Below are positions 5,836-12,710 of a stretch of 14,983 bases of DNA, in pieces. The stretch's first letter is position 1. The number at the start of each line of letters is the position of its first letter. The DNA comes from Rickettsiales bacterium (lineage in GTDB: Bacteria; Pseudomonadota; Alphaproteobacteria; Rickettsiales; UBA3002), in the NCBI GenBank assembly GCA_947441895.1, contig CANEUT010000023.1, positions 1 to 14,983 of the forward strand, in the 5' to 3' direction. The translations under genes and the position numbers were made by a program. The notes beneath the pieces are model-generated. The model searched no databases. It was not told where the DNA came from and was given only the letters and a program-made list of their open reading frames with translations.

Positions 5836-7042
5836 TAGAGTTTATGGAGGTGTCCATCAATGCTTCAATGCCCGGCAATGCCTTGCCTTCCAGCCATTCA
5901 AGAAACGCACCACCCGCCGTGGAAAGATAGCTGAGTTCGTTCGACAAGCCTGCATGGGCAAGCGCGGCCACGGTGTCGCCACCACCCGCCACGCTGTGCA
6001 GCGTTCCAGCGCGTGATGCGCTGGCAATCATGCGTGCAATTTGCACCGTGGTGGCATCAAACGGCGATGTTTCAAACGCACCCACCGGGCCATTCCACAC
6101 CAGCGTTTTACTGTCGCTAATCACTTGCTGCAGCGCCAGCAAACTGCGCGGACCAATATCCAGCACCATGCCGTCGGCCGGAATATTTTTTACATCACAC
6201 ACCATGCCTGCGGCATGGGCTTTGAATTGCTTGGCCACCACCACATCCACCGGCAGCACCACATTGCATTTCTTCTCGGCGGCGAGTGTTAAAATATCAC
6301 GCGCGGTGGGCGCCATGTCACTCTCGCACAGCGACGCCCCCACGTTGATGCCTTGCGCATGCAGGAAGGTGTTGGCCATGGCGCCACCAATGATGAGGTG
6401 ATCGACTTTCTCCACCAAATTGCCCAGCAGCTCCAGCTTAGTAGAAACTTTTGAACCACCAACGATGGCTGCCAGTGGGCGTTTTGGCGCATTCAGCGCC
6501 GCCGAAAGCGCCGCTATTTCTTCCTGCATCAGGCGGCCAGCAGCGGCGGGCAAATAAGGGTTGAGGCCCACCACCGACGCATGGGCGCGGTGCGAGCACG
6601 AGAAGGCATCATTCACATAACAATCCCCAAGGCTGGCCATGGCTTTGGCAAAATCTGAGTCATTTGCCTCTTCTTCGCCATGGAACCGAAGGTTCTCCAT
6701 CAGCAGTACGTCACCGGGGTTCATGCCTGCCACCGCCATTTTTGCCGTGTTACCGACACAATCAGGCGAGAAGCGCACCGGACGATCCCACAATTCTTTG
6801 GAAATAATATCCACCAGCGGCGCCAACGATTGACCCGGATCAAACCCCTTTGGGCGGCCCAGATGCGAGAGAATCACCACCTTGGCATCGCGCTCCATTA
6901 AATACTGCAGCGTGGGCACAATGCGGGTGATGCGCGTGGCATCCGTCACACGGCCGGCATGCATGGGCACGTTCAAATCAAGCCGCACCAGCACGGTTTT
7001 GCCGTTCACATCGAGCGATTCAAGGGTTGGAAATGGGTTCAT
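5807..7042 (-). CDS. pgk: Phosphoglycerate kinase
   Basis: A 411-aa protein that transfers phosphate between 1,3-bisphosphoglycerate and ADP. Motifs: VLVRLDLNVPM (17-27, substrate binding), SHLGRPKG (59-66), LLMENLRFHGEEE, the Asn-Asp-Ala-Phe-Ser segment, IVGGSKVSTKLELL, WNGPVGAFE, and VAGGGDTVAA near the C-terminus (nucleotide phosphates). The frame is open to 7123, but that extension is read through an intergenic repeat. Starts at 7042 (MNPFPTLESLD) or 7060 (MRYKLLMNPF) are realistic, and 7042 matches family length. Neither has a clear Shine-Dalgarno. The last codons (STLASKLLAM) lie in a palindromic element, so the extreme C-terminus may be recent. Downstream on the same strand are the small unknown gene and the aldolase. 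Confidence 0.95.
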   Translation of the reverse strand: MNPFPTLESLDVNGKTVLVRLDLNVPMHAGRVTDATRITRIVPTLQYLMERDAKVVILSHLGRPKGFDPGQSLAPLVDIISKELWDRPVRFSPDCVGNTAKMAVAGMNPGDVLLMENLRFHGEEEANDSDFAKAMASLGDCYVNDAFSCSHRAHASVVGLNPYLPAAAGRLMQEEIAALSAALNAPKRPLAAIVGGSKVSTKLELLGNLVEKVDHLIIGGAMANTFLHAQGINVGASLCESDMAPTARDILTLAAEKKCNVVLPVDVVVAKQFKAHAAGMVCDVKNIPADGMVLDIGPRSLLALQQVISDSKTLVWNGPVGAFETSPFDATTVQIARMIASASRAGTLHSVAGGGDTVAALAHAGLSNELSYLSTAGGAFLEWLEGKALPGIEALMDTSINSTLASKLLAM

Positions 7043-7071
7043 GAGTAGCTTGTAGCGCATGTTTTTTGAAT

Positions 7072-7179
7072 TGTCATCCCCGCGTGAGGCGGGAGCTAGT
7101 CGTTCCACCAAGATACTTGTCATTCCCGCGAAAGCGGGAATCTACTGCGAGGAGATCCCGGGTCAAGCCCGGGATGACA
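7072..7179. repeat. TGTCATCCC/GGGATGACA inverted repeat upstream of pgk
   Basis: Outer arms TGTCATCCC (7072-7080) and GGGATGACA (7171-7179) enclose further palindromes, among them TTCCCGCGAAAGCGGGAA and ATCCCGGGTCAAGCCCGGGAT. It belongs to the same broad class as the elements at 9361-9448 and 5241-5395. It covers the pgk 5' side, so any pgk promoter must lie within it or between it and the ATG. Confidence 0.75.
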
Positions 7180-7223
7180 AAGATAGGGAGCAAATAAACC
7201 GCCCGCGCCACCGCTCAACGGTT

Positions 7224-7279
7224 ATTTCACACAACTGTCACATAGCATTCATAAAAATGTCACAGGGGGGGGGTAGATT
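7224..7279 (+). promoter_or_regulatory. Pho-box promoter: four phased half-sites, G9 spacer and -10 box
   Basis: Half-sites resembling (C)TGTCA lie exactly 11 bp apart: TTTCA (7225), TGTCA (7236), ATTCA (7247) and TGTCA (7258). The 19-bp stretch from 7246 matches the E. coli PhoB consensus CTGTCATAWAWCTGTCAYW at 16 positions by my count. Nine G (7265-7273) follow, then TAGATT (7274-7279), a good -10 at the distance usual for PhoB-activated promoters. The perfect palindrome CACTGCAGTG (7281-7290) lies at the expected transcription start. The orientation points to the small gene at 7310, not to pgk. Confidence 0.7.
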
Positions 7280-7309
7280 GCACTGCAGTGAATCAACTTG
7301 GATTGTGAC

Positions 7310-7552
7310 ATGAAGCTTGCATTAGAAACCGGTATCCAGCGCGTAGTCCAACCTCTGGCCGATACTATTTCATCGATTGTACAAGATGGCCCAAAAGCGA
7401 TTACATCGGTTGGTAAGAAAAACACCCCCTCGATTGTATCTGCATGGACGCCCAATCCTGATGTTTATCCGAAGCCGAAGCCGGGGCCTAAACCAGCCAA
7501 TGTTCCAAACACCGAGCCAGGTCAAGTAAGACCCAGACCCAGACCCAAATAG
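7310..7552 (+). CDS. Small unknown protein behind a Pho-box promoter
   Basis: An 80-aa protein starting MKLALETGIQRVVQPLAD. The first 40 residues could form an amphipathic helix. The rest is basic and proline-rich (YPKPKPGPKPANVP, then an Arg-Pro triplet RPRPRPK encoded by a tandem AGACCC). No signal peptide, lipobox or known domain is seen. The ATG lies about 24 nt after the predicted start of a PhoB-type promoter; the ribosome site is weak (GGA at 7300-7302). The base and codon use looks more AT-rich than the metabolic genes on both sides. It is on the strand opposite gap and pgk, which it separates together with the gene at 7676. The promoter, start and clean stop support a real gene, but homology is not shown. 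Confidence 0.55.
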   Translation: MKLALETGIQRVVQPLADTISSIVQDGPKAITSVGKKNTPSIVSAWTPNPDVYPKPKPGPKPANVPNTEPGQVRPRPRPK

Positions 7553-7608
7553 ATAGTGATGATGCTGGTGGGTTTTCTAGGAGCGGCTGCAAAACGAACC
7601 GAGAAGCC

Positions 7609-7636
7609 GTGGAGCTAAGCACTACAACTTAGCCAC
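7609..7636 (+). other. Stem-loop between the two small genes
   Basis: GTGG-(AG)-CTAAG pairs with CTTAG-CCAC around an 8-nt loop; flanking GCAAAA and TTTGCG extend the symmetry. It lies in the 123-nt spacer between the two + strand small genes. There is no U-run, so it may be a processing or attenuation hairpin or a degenerate member of the palindromic family (it also starts with GGAG). Confidence 0.45.
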
Positions 7637-7675
7637 TTTGCGCAATAAAATCAGGAAGGATGAAAAGGATCGGTT

Positions 7676-7846
7676 ATGCCAAGAATCATTAAAGCACATC
7701 TAGCAGGAATAGGCGATGAAGCCGCTAATGACAATAAATCACTCAAAGAGCTGGCTGAACGCTTCATGAAGCTTTTCGGCAAAAAAGATGGTAACGGCAA
7801 CCCCCGTCACGCAAATGATAATACGAAACCGTGGTGGAAGCGCTAG
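7676..7846 (+). CDS. Small unknown charged protein
   Basis: A 56-aa protein, MPRIIKAHLAGIGDEAAND to the C-terminal PWWKR. The ATG has AAGGA (7665-7669) at ideal spacing. The first half is mixed helix-forming residues with ELAERFMKLFGKK (about 27-39); the tail is Gly/Asn-rich and ends in a Trp-Trp-Lys-Arg cluster. No transmembrane segment or known motif is recognised. It follows the Pho-promoter gene on the same strand and stops 4 nt before the convergent gap stop, so it fills the gap-pgk space exactly. Its base composition is closer to the neighbouring small gene than to gap. It could be the second gene of a two-gene Pho-controlled unit; an RNA-only role is the alternative. Confidence 0.5.
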   Translation: MPRIIKAHLAGIGDEAANDNKSLKELAERFMKLFGKKDGNGNPRHANDNTKPWWKR

Positions 7847-7850
7847 CTTT

Positions 7851-8855
7851 TTAAAGCCCCGCCACCTTCCGCGCTAAATCGAGCATGCGGCAGCTGAAGC
7901 CCCACTCATTATCATACCACGACGCCACGCGCACCAGATTGCCGCCCACCACGCTGGTGCCGGTGAGGTCCACAATGGAGCTGCCATTATCACTGGTGTA
8001 ATCAATCGACACCAAGGGGCGATCATCCACCTTCAGCACGTTTTTCGGCATGGCGGCAGATGCGGCTTTCAGCGCATCGTTCACCTGTTCTTTGGTGACA
8101 GATTTTTTCAGCACCGCGGTTAAATCGAGCATCGACACGTTGGCCGTGGGCACCCGCACCGAAACACCGCTTAATTTGCCAGCCAGTTCGGGCAGCACTA
8201 GGCCGATGGCTTTGGCCGCACCGGTTTTGCTCGGCACCATGGAAAGCCCCGCCGCCCGTGCGCGACGAAAATCTTTGTGGCTACCATCCACCAGGTTCTG
8301 ATCGCCCGTATAAGCATGAATAGTGGTCATGAAACCCGATTCAATGCCGAATGCATCGTTCAGCGCTTTGGCCACGGGTGCCAGCGCGTTGGTGGTACAG
8401 CTGCCAATGGAAAACACCGTGTGTTCTGCCTTTAATTGGCCGCAGTTCACGCCATAGACAAAGGTTGGGCAATCATCACCCGCGGGGGCTGAAATCAGCA
8501 CTTTTTTCGCACCGCTTTTCAGGTGAACCGATGCAGCATCTTTTGTATTGAACGCGCCGGTACATTCCAAAACAATATCCACCCCCAGCTTGGCCCAGTC
8601 GATCTTCGCGGGGTCGCGTTCATGGGTGATGGTGATTTTTCCGCGGCCCATGTCCAGCCCCGCATCATCAAAGGTGATGCTGTTTTGAAAACGGCCATGC
8701 ACCGAATCAAACTGCAGCAAATGCGCGTGGTTTTCGTTGGCGGCCGAACCGTTGGCTGCCACCAGTTGAATGTCATCATAACCTTCGGAAACAATGGCGC
8801 GCGCCACGCAGCGGCCAATGCGACCCAGCCCGTTAATACCAATTTTAATGGTCAT
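7851..8855 (-). CDS. gap: Glyceraldehyde-3-phosphate dehydrogenase, type I
   Basis: A 334-aa enzyme for oxidative phosphorylation of glyceraldehyde 3-phosphate, or the reverse. The N-terminal Rossmann motif INGLGRIGR (7-15) and the active site S152-C153-TTN with H180 in TTIHAYTGDQ are intact, as is SWYDNEWGFSCRM. Two features are unlike NAD-specific GapA. The Asp that normally holds the adenosine ribose (IND-L) is Gly36 in VAANGSAAN. The Leu-Pro pair before HKD is Gly191-Ser192 (DGSHKDFRR). Both changes are of the kind found in NADP-using chloroplast/cyanobacterial GAPDH, so NADP use or dual specificity is inferred. The ATG has AAGGGG upstream and a good promoter behind it. Its neighbours are tkt upstream and pgk downstream. 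Confidence 0.95.
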   Translation of the reverse strand: MTIKIGINGLGRIGRCVARAIVSEGYDDIQLVAANGSAANENHAHLLQFDSVHGRFQNSITFDDAGLDMGRGKITITHERDPAKIDWAKLGVDIVLECTGAFNTKDAASVHLKSGAKKVLISAPAGDDCPTFVYGVNCGQLKAEHTVFSIGSCTTNALAPVAKALNDAFGIESGFMTTIHAYTGDQNLVDGSHKDFRRARAAGLSMVPSKTGAAKAIGLVLPELAGKLSGVSVRVPTANVSMLDLTAVLKKSVTKEQVNDALKAASAAMPKNVLKVDDRPLVSIDYTSDNGSSIVDLTGTSVVGGNLVRVASWYDNEWGFSCRMLDLARKVAGL

Positions 8856-8875
8856 AGATTCCCCTTTTCATTCGT

Positions 8876-8903
8876 TTTATAGAGTGCAGTGCGCGTCTTA
8901 CAA
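8876..8903 (-). promoter_or_regulatory. Promoter of gap
   Basis: On the - strand TTGTAA (8903-8898), a 16-nt spacer and TATAAA (8881-8876) lie before the gap ribosome site and ATG (8855). This is the best sigma70-type pair in the carbon block and implies that gap can be transcribed apart from tkt. Confidence 0.55.
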
Positions 8904-8988
8904 CTTAAAATTTGATTCCAAGTCTCAATGTTGGAAGCGCACAAGAAGCGAGCCGGGCGAGCGTGCCTACAGCCGCGGAGCGCGTGAA

Positions 8989-9010
8989 GGTTTGATCAGT
9001 AGATCAAACC
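8989..9010. other. Perfect 9-bp hairpin between the DUF952 gene and gap
   Basis: GGTTTGATC and GATCAAACC pair perfectly around AGTA. It lies 14 nt past the DUF952-gene stop and upstream of the gap promoter. Neither strand has a U-run after it, so termination would need Rho or another factor. The adjacent 8940-8988 stretch is GC-rich and contains AAGCGAGCC...GCGGAGCG, loosely like the palindromic repeats elsewhere in the window. Confidence 0.45.
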
Positions 9011-9023
9011 GGAACAACAAAAA

Positions 9024-9341
9024 CTAAATCACGTCAAATGGTGTGACATTCACCACTGCATTCAGCGGCAATGGCCCGTAAATATGCGGAAAAAGTGCGC
9101 CATCGCGTGATGGTTCAAATTTCAGTGCATCACCAAGTTGCGATGGGTCAATGGTCAGCAACAGCAACTCTTCATAGCCGGTGAAATATTTGCGCGCGGT
9201 TTCAGCCAGCTGTTCCGAGGTAGAGCAATGAATAAACCCATCTTCCACATCACGCGGCGAACCATCAAACACGCCGGCAGCCAGCGCCTTACGCCACAGC
9301 GTTGCGGGGCAGAGTTTATAGATATGGTCCATTCCATCCAC
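9024..9341 (-). CDS. DUF952 family protein
   Basis: A 105-aa protein (or 102 aa if the second ATG at 9332 is used). HIYKLCPATLWRKA (6-19), DGFIHCSTSEQLAETA (34-49) and the C-terminal LFPHIYGPLPLNAVV match the DUF952 family. It is a small cytosolic fold distantly related to ADP-ribosyl-transferase-like proteins (the HIY, FIHxS and HIYGPL positions), with no established function. It lies between tkt and gap on the same strand; a repeat separates it from the tkt stop. The ribosome site is weak for both starts, so the start is uncertain. The family call is good; the role is unknown. Confidence 0.85.
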   Translation of the reverse strand: MDGMDHIYKLCPATLWRKALAAGVFDGSPRDVEDGFIHCSTSEQLAETARKYFTGYEELLLLTIDPSQLGDALKFEPSRDGALFPHIYGPLPLNAVVNVTPFDVI

Positions 9342-9360
9342 TTTCTGTCATCCAGTTTCC

Positions 9361-9448
9361 GTCATGCCCGCGAAGGCGGGCATCCAGTCCTATTAAATAC
9401 TAGCCGCGAAAACTCGCCGCGCTGGATCCCCGCCTTCGCGGGGATGAC
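9361..9448. repeat. Inverted repeat with 27-bp arms, each arm itself palindromic
   Basis: Arms 9361-9387 and 9422-9448 are inverted copies with two mismatches, separated by 34 nt. Each arm contains its own hairpin (CCCGCGAAGGCGGG and CCCGCCTTCGCGGG). It ends 2 nt from the tkt stop and may serve as its terminator or protect the mRNA 3' end. A truncated copy of the left end (TGTCATCCAG) sits at about 9347. Confidence 0.8.
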
Positions 9449-9450
9449 AA

Positions 9451-11454
9451 TTAACAAGCTGCGGCAACAATGGCCTCAACGGTAATGCCGAAGCGTTTAT
9501 AGAGTTCTTCCGCCGGAGCCGATGCGCCGAACGATTTCATGCCAATGAACGTGCCTTCGTCACCCAGCCATTTTTCCCAGCCTTGTTCAATAGCGGCTTC
9601 AATGGCCACCCTGCGGGTGGTGGCATTACCTAACACGGCATCCCGATAGTCTTTCGGTTGTTGCGCAAATAATTCCATGCACGGCACGCTGACCACGCGG
9701 GTGGCAACGCCCTTCGCTTCCAGCTGCGCTTGCGCTTCCACCGCCAGCATCACTTCCGAACCCGTAGCCATCAGCACAACACGGGGCGTTGAGCCGATTT
9801 TTGTTTCGCGCAATATATAGGCGCCACGCGCACACAGATTCTCTGCTGTATAGTTCGAGCGCAAATGTGGCAGCGCCTGACGGGTGAGCGCCAGCACCGA
9901 CGGAGTTTCACTGGTAGCAATGGCAAGTTGCCAACACTCGGCGGTTTCCGTGGCATCGGCCGGGCGGAACACGTTGAGGTTCGGAATGGCGCGCAACACC
10001 GCCAAATGTTCAACTGGCTGGTGGGTTGGGCCATCTTCGCCGAGGCCAATCGAATCATGCGTCATCACATAAATCACGCGTTGCTGCATGAGGGCCGAAA
10101 GGCGAATCGATGGGCGGCAATAATCAGTAAACACCAAAAACGTACCGCCATAAGGAATGAATCCGCCATGCAGCGCAATGCCGTTCATGGCGGCGGCCAT
10201 GCCGTGTTCGCGCACACCATAATACACATAGCGCCCAGCGTAATTTTTTGCATCGAACGCGGCCATGGCTTTGGTTTTGGTGTTGTTGCTGCCGGTTAAA
10301 TCGGCACTGCCACCCAGCAATGCAGGCAGCTGCGACACCAGCACTTCCAGCGTGTTTTGTGACGAAACACGCGTGGCTTCTTTCGGCTGCGACTCGGCGA
10401 GTTTCTTTTTGAAATCGTTCAGCGCTTGGGTCCAGCCCTCGCCCAAATCACCTTCCATGCGCGCCGTGAAATCATCGCGCTTACCTGATGCAGCAAAACG
10501 TTTCTGCCACGCTTCATATTCTTTTCCGCGTGCAGTCGCCGACTGCCGCCAGGCGCTCAGCACGTCATCCGGAATTTCAAATGGCGCCGCGCTCCAACCC
10601 AAATTTTTGCGTGTCCCCGCAATTTCTTCGGCACCCAGCGGCGAACCATGGCTAGAATTTTTCCCCGCTTTGGTGGGCGCGCCCTTTGCAATAGTGGTGC
10701 GGCAAGCGATCAGGCTTGGTTTATCGCTTTTTTGCGCTTTGGCGATGGCAGCGCGAATGGCGGCCGCATCATGGCCATCAATCGCTTGGGTATTCCACCC
10801 CAGCGCCGAAAAACGCGCGCATTGGTCATCACTCACCGTCATGCTGGTGGGGCCGTCGATGCAAATCTGGTTATCGTCCCACAACACTATCAGCTTGTTC
10901 AGCTTCAGGTGACCCGCCAGCGACGCCGCTTCGTGGCTGATGCCTTCCATCAGGCAACCATCACCGGCGATAACATAGGTGGTGTGGTTGACCAGATCAT
11001 CACCAAACTCGGCGTTCAGCGCGCGTTCAGCCATAGCAAAACCAACCGCATTCGCCACACCTTGGCCCAGTGGGCCAGTGGTGGTTTCAATGCCGGTGGC
11101 GTGACCAAATTCAGGGTGACCGGCGGTTTTAGCGCCCCACTGACGGAAATTCTTCAGCTCGTCGAGCGTCATATCGTGGTAACCGGTTAAATAAAGCAGC
11201 GCATATTGCAACATCGACCCATGACCTGCCGACAAAATAAACCGGTCACGATCGGGCCAGTGGGGGTGCGTGGGGTCATAGCGCAGAAATTCGGTGAACA
11301 GCACGGTGGCCACATCGGCCATGCCCATGGGCATGCCCGGATGGCCCGATTTGGCACGCTCCACCGCGTCCATTGCCAGGGCGCTAATAGCATTGCTCAT
11401 GTCGTGGTGGGTGACTGGTTTCATGGCGGACTTCACTGCGTTCGATGTGCTCAT
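9451..11454 (-). CDS. tkt: Transketolase
   Basis: A 667-aa thiamine-diphosphate enzyme that moves two-carbon units between sugar phosphates in the pentose phosphate and Calvin-type pathways. The ThDP-Mg motif is complete: G164-D165-G166 to D193-D194-N195. Other landmarks are SGHPGMPMG (36-44), SAGHGSMLQYALLYLTGY (75-92), GPLGQG, the pyrimidine-domain YGVREHGMAAAMNGIALHGG, and DSIGLGEDGPTHQPVEHL. The frame is open to 11511; the start at 11454 (MSTSNAVKSAMK) gives family length and lies 7 nt after a -10-like box with no Shine-Dalgarno. A start ten codons later (MKPVTHHDMSNAI) is also possible. It is first of the - strand carbon block and divergent from the zapA operon. It needs ThDP, whose synthesis thiE serves. 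Confidence 0.96.
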   Translation of the reverse strand: MSTSNAVKSAMKPVTHHDMSNAISALAMDAVERAKSGHPGMPMGMADVATVLFTEFLRYDPTHPHWPDRDRFILSAGHGSMLQYALLYLTGYHDMTLDELKNFRQWGAKTAGHPEFGHATGIETTTGPLGQGVANAVGFAMAERALNAEFGDDLVNHTTYVIAGDGCLMEGISHEAASLAGHLKLNKLIVLWDDNQICIDGPTSMTVSDDQCARFSALGWNTQAIDGHDAAAIRAAIAKAQKSDKPSLIACRTTIAKGAPTKAGKNSSHGSPLGAEEIAGTRKNLGWSAAPFEIPDDVLSAWRQSATARGKEYEAWQKRFAASGKRDDFTARMEGDLGEGWTQALNDFKKKLAESQPKEATRVSSQNTLEVLVSQLPALLGGSADLTGSNNTKTKAMAAFDAKNYAGRYVYYGVREHGMAAAMNGIALHGGFIPYGGTFLVFTDYCRPSIRLSALMQQRVIYVMTHDSIGLGEDGPTHQPVEHLAVLRAIPNLNVFRPADATETAECWQLAIATSETPSVLALTRQALPHLRSNYTAENLCARGAYILRETKIGSTPRVVLMATGSEVMLAVEAQAQLEAKGVATRVVSVPCMELFAQQPKDYRDAVLGNATTRRVAIEAAIEQGWEKWLGDEGTFIGMKSFGASAPAEELYKRFGITVEAIVAAAC

Positions 11455-11461
11455 GCGCCCG

Positions 11462-11491
11462 TGCTTAGCACGCGAGCGCACACCAACGCAA
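11462..11491 (-). promoter_or_regulatory. Candidate tkt promoter, possibly leaderless
   Basis: On the - strand TTGCGT (11491-11486), an 18-nt spacer and TAAGCA (11467-11462), then 7 nt to the ATG at 11454. The -10-like box overlaps the small palindrome CGTGCTAAGCACG. No Shine-Dalgarno is present. The match is weak. Confidence 0.3.
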
Positions 11492-11640
11492 CGTGAGAAC
11501 CATCCCCTCACGTCAGTTATGCACAGCCTGCCATTTAGGCCGATGGTTCGGTTGCAATTGCCACCACTTCATGATTAATTTTGCCACAAAACAACAATCT
11601 ACCTCGCATCGCTCAATGATTACTAAAGGATGAGGTCAGC

Positions 11641-11997
11641 ATGCCAAGCCATTCGCAAACCACGTTACAATCGGCCATTGCGGCTGTTAACCAAGCATTT
11701 GCAAAACTCGATGCAGCGGCGGAAGTTGCGGCCTATGACCGTTTGCAATCGGCCGCCAGCCGCGAAGCCGTGCAGGCTGAGCTCAGCGCATCGTGGCAAC
11801 AACATAGTGATCAGCTGCAAGCGGCGCTGGCCGAAGCCACCTCGGAGATGGATTTTCTGAGAGATGACAATGCACGTCTCGCCAACCAGCTTCACAATGT
11901 GCAGCAGCAATATGTGGCCTTACAAAAAGTAGCAGGCGCTGCCGCAGGTAAGCTCGATAGCTCCATTAAGCAGCTCGACCTCGTATTAGGAGTGTAA
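11641..11997 (+). CDS. Coiled-coil protein upstream of zapA (DUF4164-like)
   Basis: A 118-aa, almost wholly alpha-helical protein rich in Ala, Gln and Leu. Heptad-like spacing runs from about residue 5 to 110, including AELSASWQQHSDQLQAAL and MDFLRDDNARLANQLHNVQQ (56-93). It has no signal peptide or enzymatic motif. A small coiled-coil gene (DUF4164 type) directly before zapA is a common alphaproteobacterial arrangement, and the length fits. The ATG is preceded by GAGG, and its stop lies one base before the zapA ATG, so translation is probably coupled. A role with ZapA at the division ring is an inference from position and structure. The 186-nt space to tkt carries divergent promoters; a candidate is TTGCAA-17 nt-TTAATT. 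Confidence 0.85.
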   Translation: MPSHSQTTLQSAIAAVNQAFAKLDAAAEVAAYDRLQSAASREAVQAELSASWQQHSDQLQAALAEATSEMDFLRDDNARLANQLHNVQQQYVALQKVAGAAAGKLDSSIKQLDLVLGV

Positions 11998-11998
11998 C

Positions 11999-12361
11999 AT
12001 GAAAACACTCACCGCATTTGTTTACGGCAAAGAATATACCCTCGCCTGCGATATTGGTCAGGAACAGCACCTCATGCAGCTGGTGCATCAAATCAATAAT
12101 CGCACCGACCGACTCGATAAAGCCATAGGCAAGCTGGCCGAACCCATGATGCTGCTCTACACCGCACTCATGCTGGCCGATGAACTGCACGACGCAAACC
12201 GTGAGAATGCGCGCCTGCGCGACGAATTGGCCCGCAGCCTCCGCCAAATGAACGAATCGGGCGACGATGCGCGCCTGGCCGCCTTGGAAGAGGAAATGGC
12301 TGAAAACCTGCACGAGCTGGCCCAACGCCTTGAAGGTCTGGCCTCAAAATTAGCGAGCTAA
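11999..12361 (+). CDS. zapA: Cell division protein ZapA
   Basis: A 120-aa protein. The N-terminal beta-rich head (TLTAFVYGKEYTLACDIGQEQHL, 3-25, split by strands) is followed by the long helix typical of ZapA: LMQLVHQINNRTDRLDKAIG, then PMMLLYTALMLADELHDA and a charged coiled coil to the C-terminus. ZapA tetramers cross-link and bundle FtsZ filaments at mid-cell. The ribosome site AGGAG lies inside the end of the upstream gene, one base separates stop and start, and the pair forms an operon. The 6S RNA gene follows, as in many proteobacteria, which supports the call. Confidence 0.92.
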   Translation: MKTLTAFVYGKEYTLACDIGQEQHLMQLVHQINNRTDRLDKAIGKLAEPMMLLYTALMLADELHDANRENARLRDELARSLRQMNESGDDARLAALEEEMAENLHELAQRLEGLASKLAS

Positions 12362-12370
12362 TGAATGATT

Positions 12371-12428
12371 CGTCATTGCGAGGAGTCGCGCTGTAGCGTT
12401 AGCGCAAGCAGACGAGGTGGTAATCCAG
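12371..12428. repeat. CGTCATTGCGAGGAG-type dispersed repeat
   Basis: The stretch CGTCATTGCGAGGAG to GTGGTAATCCAG has the form of a widespread intergenic repeat of alphaproteobacteria; TAGCG-TTAGCGC gives local dyad symmetry. With the next repeat, the 6S RNA and its hairpin it makes up the 477-base stretch without a protein gene (12362-12838). From 12731 to 12838 I see only small palindromes (ATCGTC/GACGAT). Confidence 0.6.
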
Positions 12429-12433
12429 TTTTT

Positions 12434-12490
12434 CTGTCATCCTGAACGCAGTGAAGGATCTCGATTCTTCGCTAACGCTCAGAATGACAG
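12434..12490. repeat. CTGTCATCCTGAACG inverted repeat
   Basis: Arms CTGTCATCCTGAACG (12434-12448) and CGCTCAGAATGACAG (12476-12490) are inverted copies with 13 of 15 matches. It ends 18 nt before the -35 of the 6S RNA promoter, so it could insulate that promoter from zapA transcription. Confidence 0.7.
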
Positions 12491-12508
12491 ATCAAATTAC
12501 TTCCACAC

Positions 12509-12537
12509 TTGCCCCCAGCCCCAATCTGCACTACATT
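12509..12537 (+). promoter_or_regulatory. Promoter of the 6S RNA gene
   Basis: TTGCCC (12509-12514), a 17-nt spacer and TACATT (12532-12537). The first G run at 12541 is at the right distance for transcription start and matches the predicted 5' end of the RNA. Confidence 0.55.
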
Positions 12538-12540
12538 AAT

Positions 12541-12710
12541 GGGTGAATGGTTCTGCTCGGTTGGTGAAGGTGCATATCGCTCCGGACCGACTAACACCTC
12601 CGGGGGCTGTCCCTGTCATGGGCCTTGGTCTATGGTATACGGCACCCACCTGACCAGACGGGTCACGGGAGGATCAAGCTACCCACGGCCAGAGTGGTCC
12701 ATTCAACTTC
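12541..12710 (+). ncRNA. ssrS: 6S RNA
   Basis: 6S RNA binds the housekeeping RNA polymerase holoenzyme by imitating an open promoter and represses transcription in stationary phase. The call rests on position (between zapA and the 5-formyl-THF cyclo-ligase gene, as in E. coli and many alphaproteobacteria), on having its own promoter, and on sequence: GTATACGGCACCCACC and the following CAAGCTACCCACGGCC resemble alphaproteobacterial 6S RNAs as I remember them. The ends can pair (TGAATGG 12544-12550 with CCATTCA 12699-12705), and TGACC/GGTCA forms an upper hairpin. Both ends are estimates; the 3' end could run through the hairpin at 12702-12730. A + strand open frame here is not a gene. Confidence 0.75.

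Noticed and set aside
7043..7123. 27-codon N-terminal extension of PGK
   Set aside because: It is mostly translated from the intergenic TGTCATCCC repeat and makes the protein longer than the family; no ribosome site supports it.
7660..7692. Ten-codon upstream frame (MKRIGYAKNH) overlapping the start of the 56-aa gene
   Set aside because: Its ribosome site would be too close to its ATG, and it overlaps the better-supported start. Not enough evidence for a regulatory leader peptide.
8989..9010. Hairpin as an intrinsic terminator of the DUF952 gene
   Set aside because: The stem is perfect but no U-run follows on either strand, so I list it only as a hairpin.
9626..11393. Several 60-180 codon frames on both strands inside tkt
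   Set aside because: All are out-of-frame shadows of transketolase, whose motifs run without interruption from end to end.
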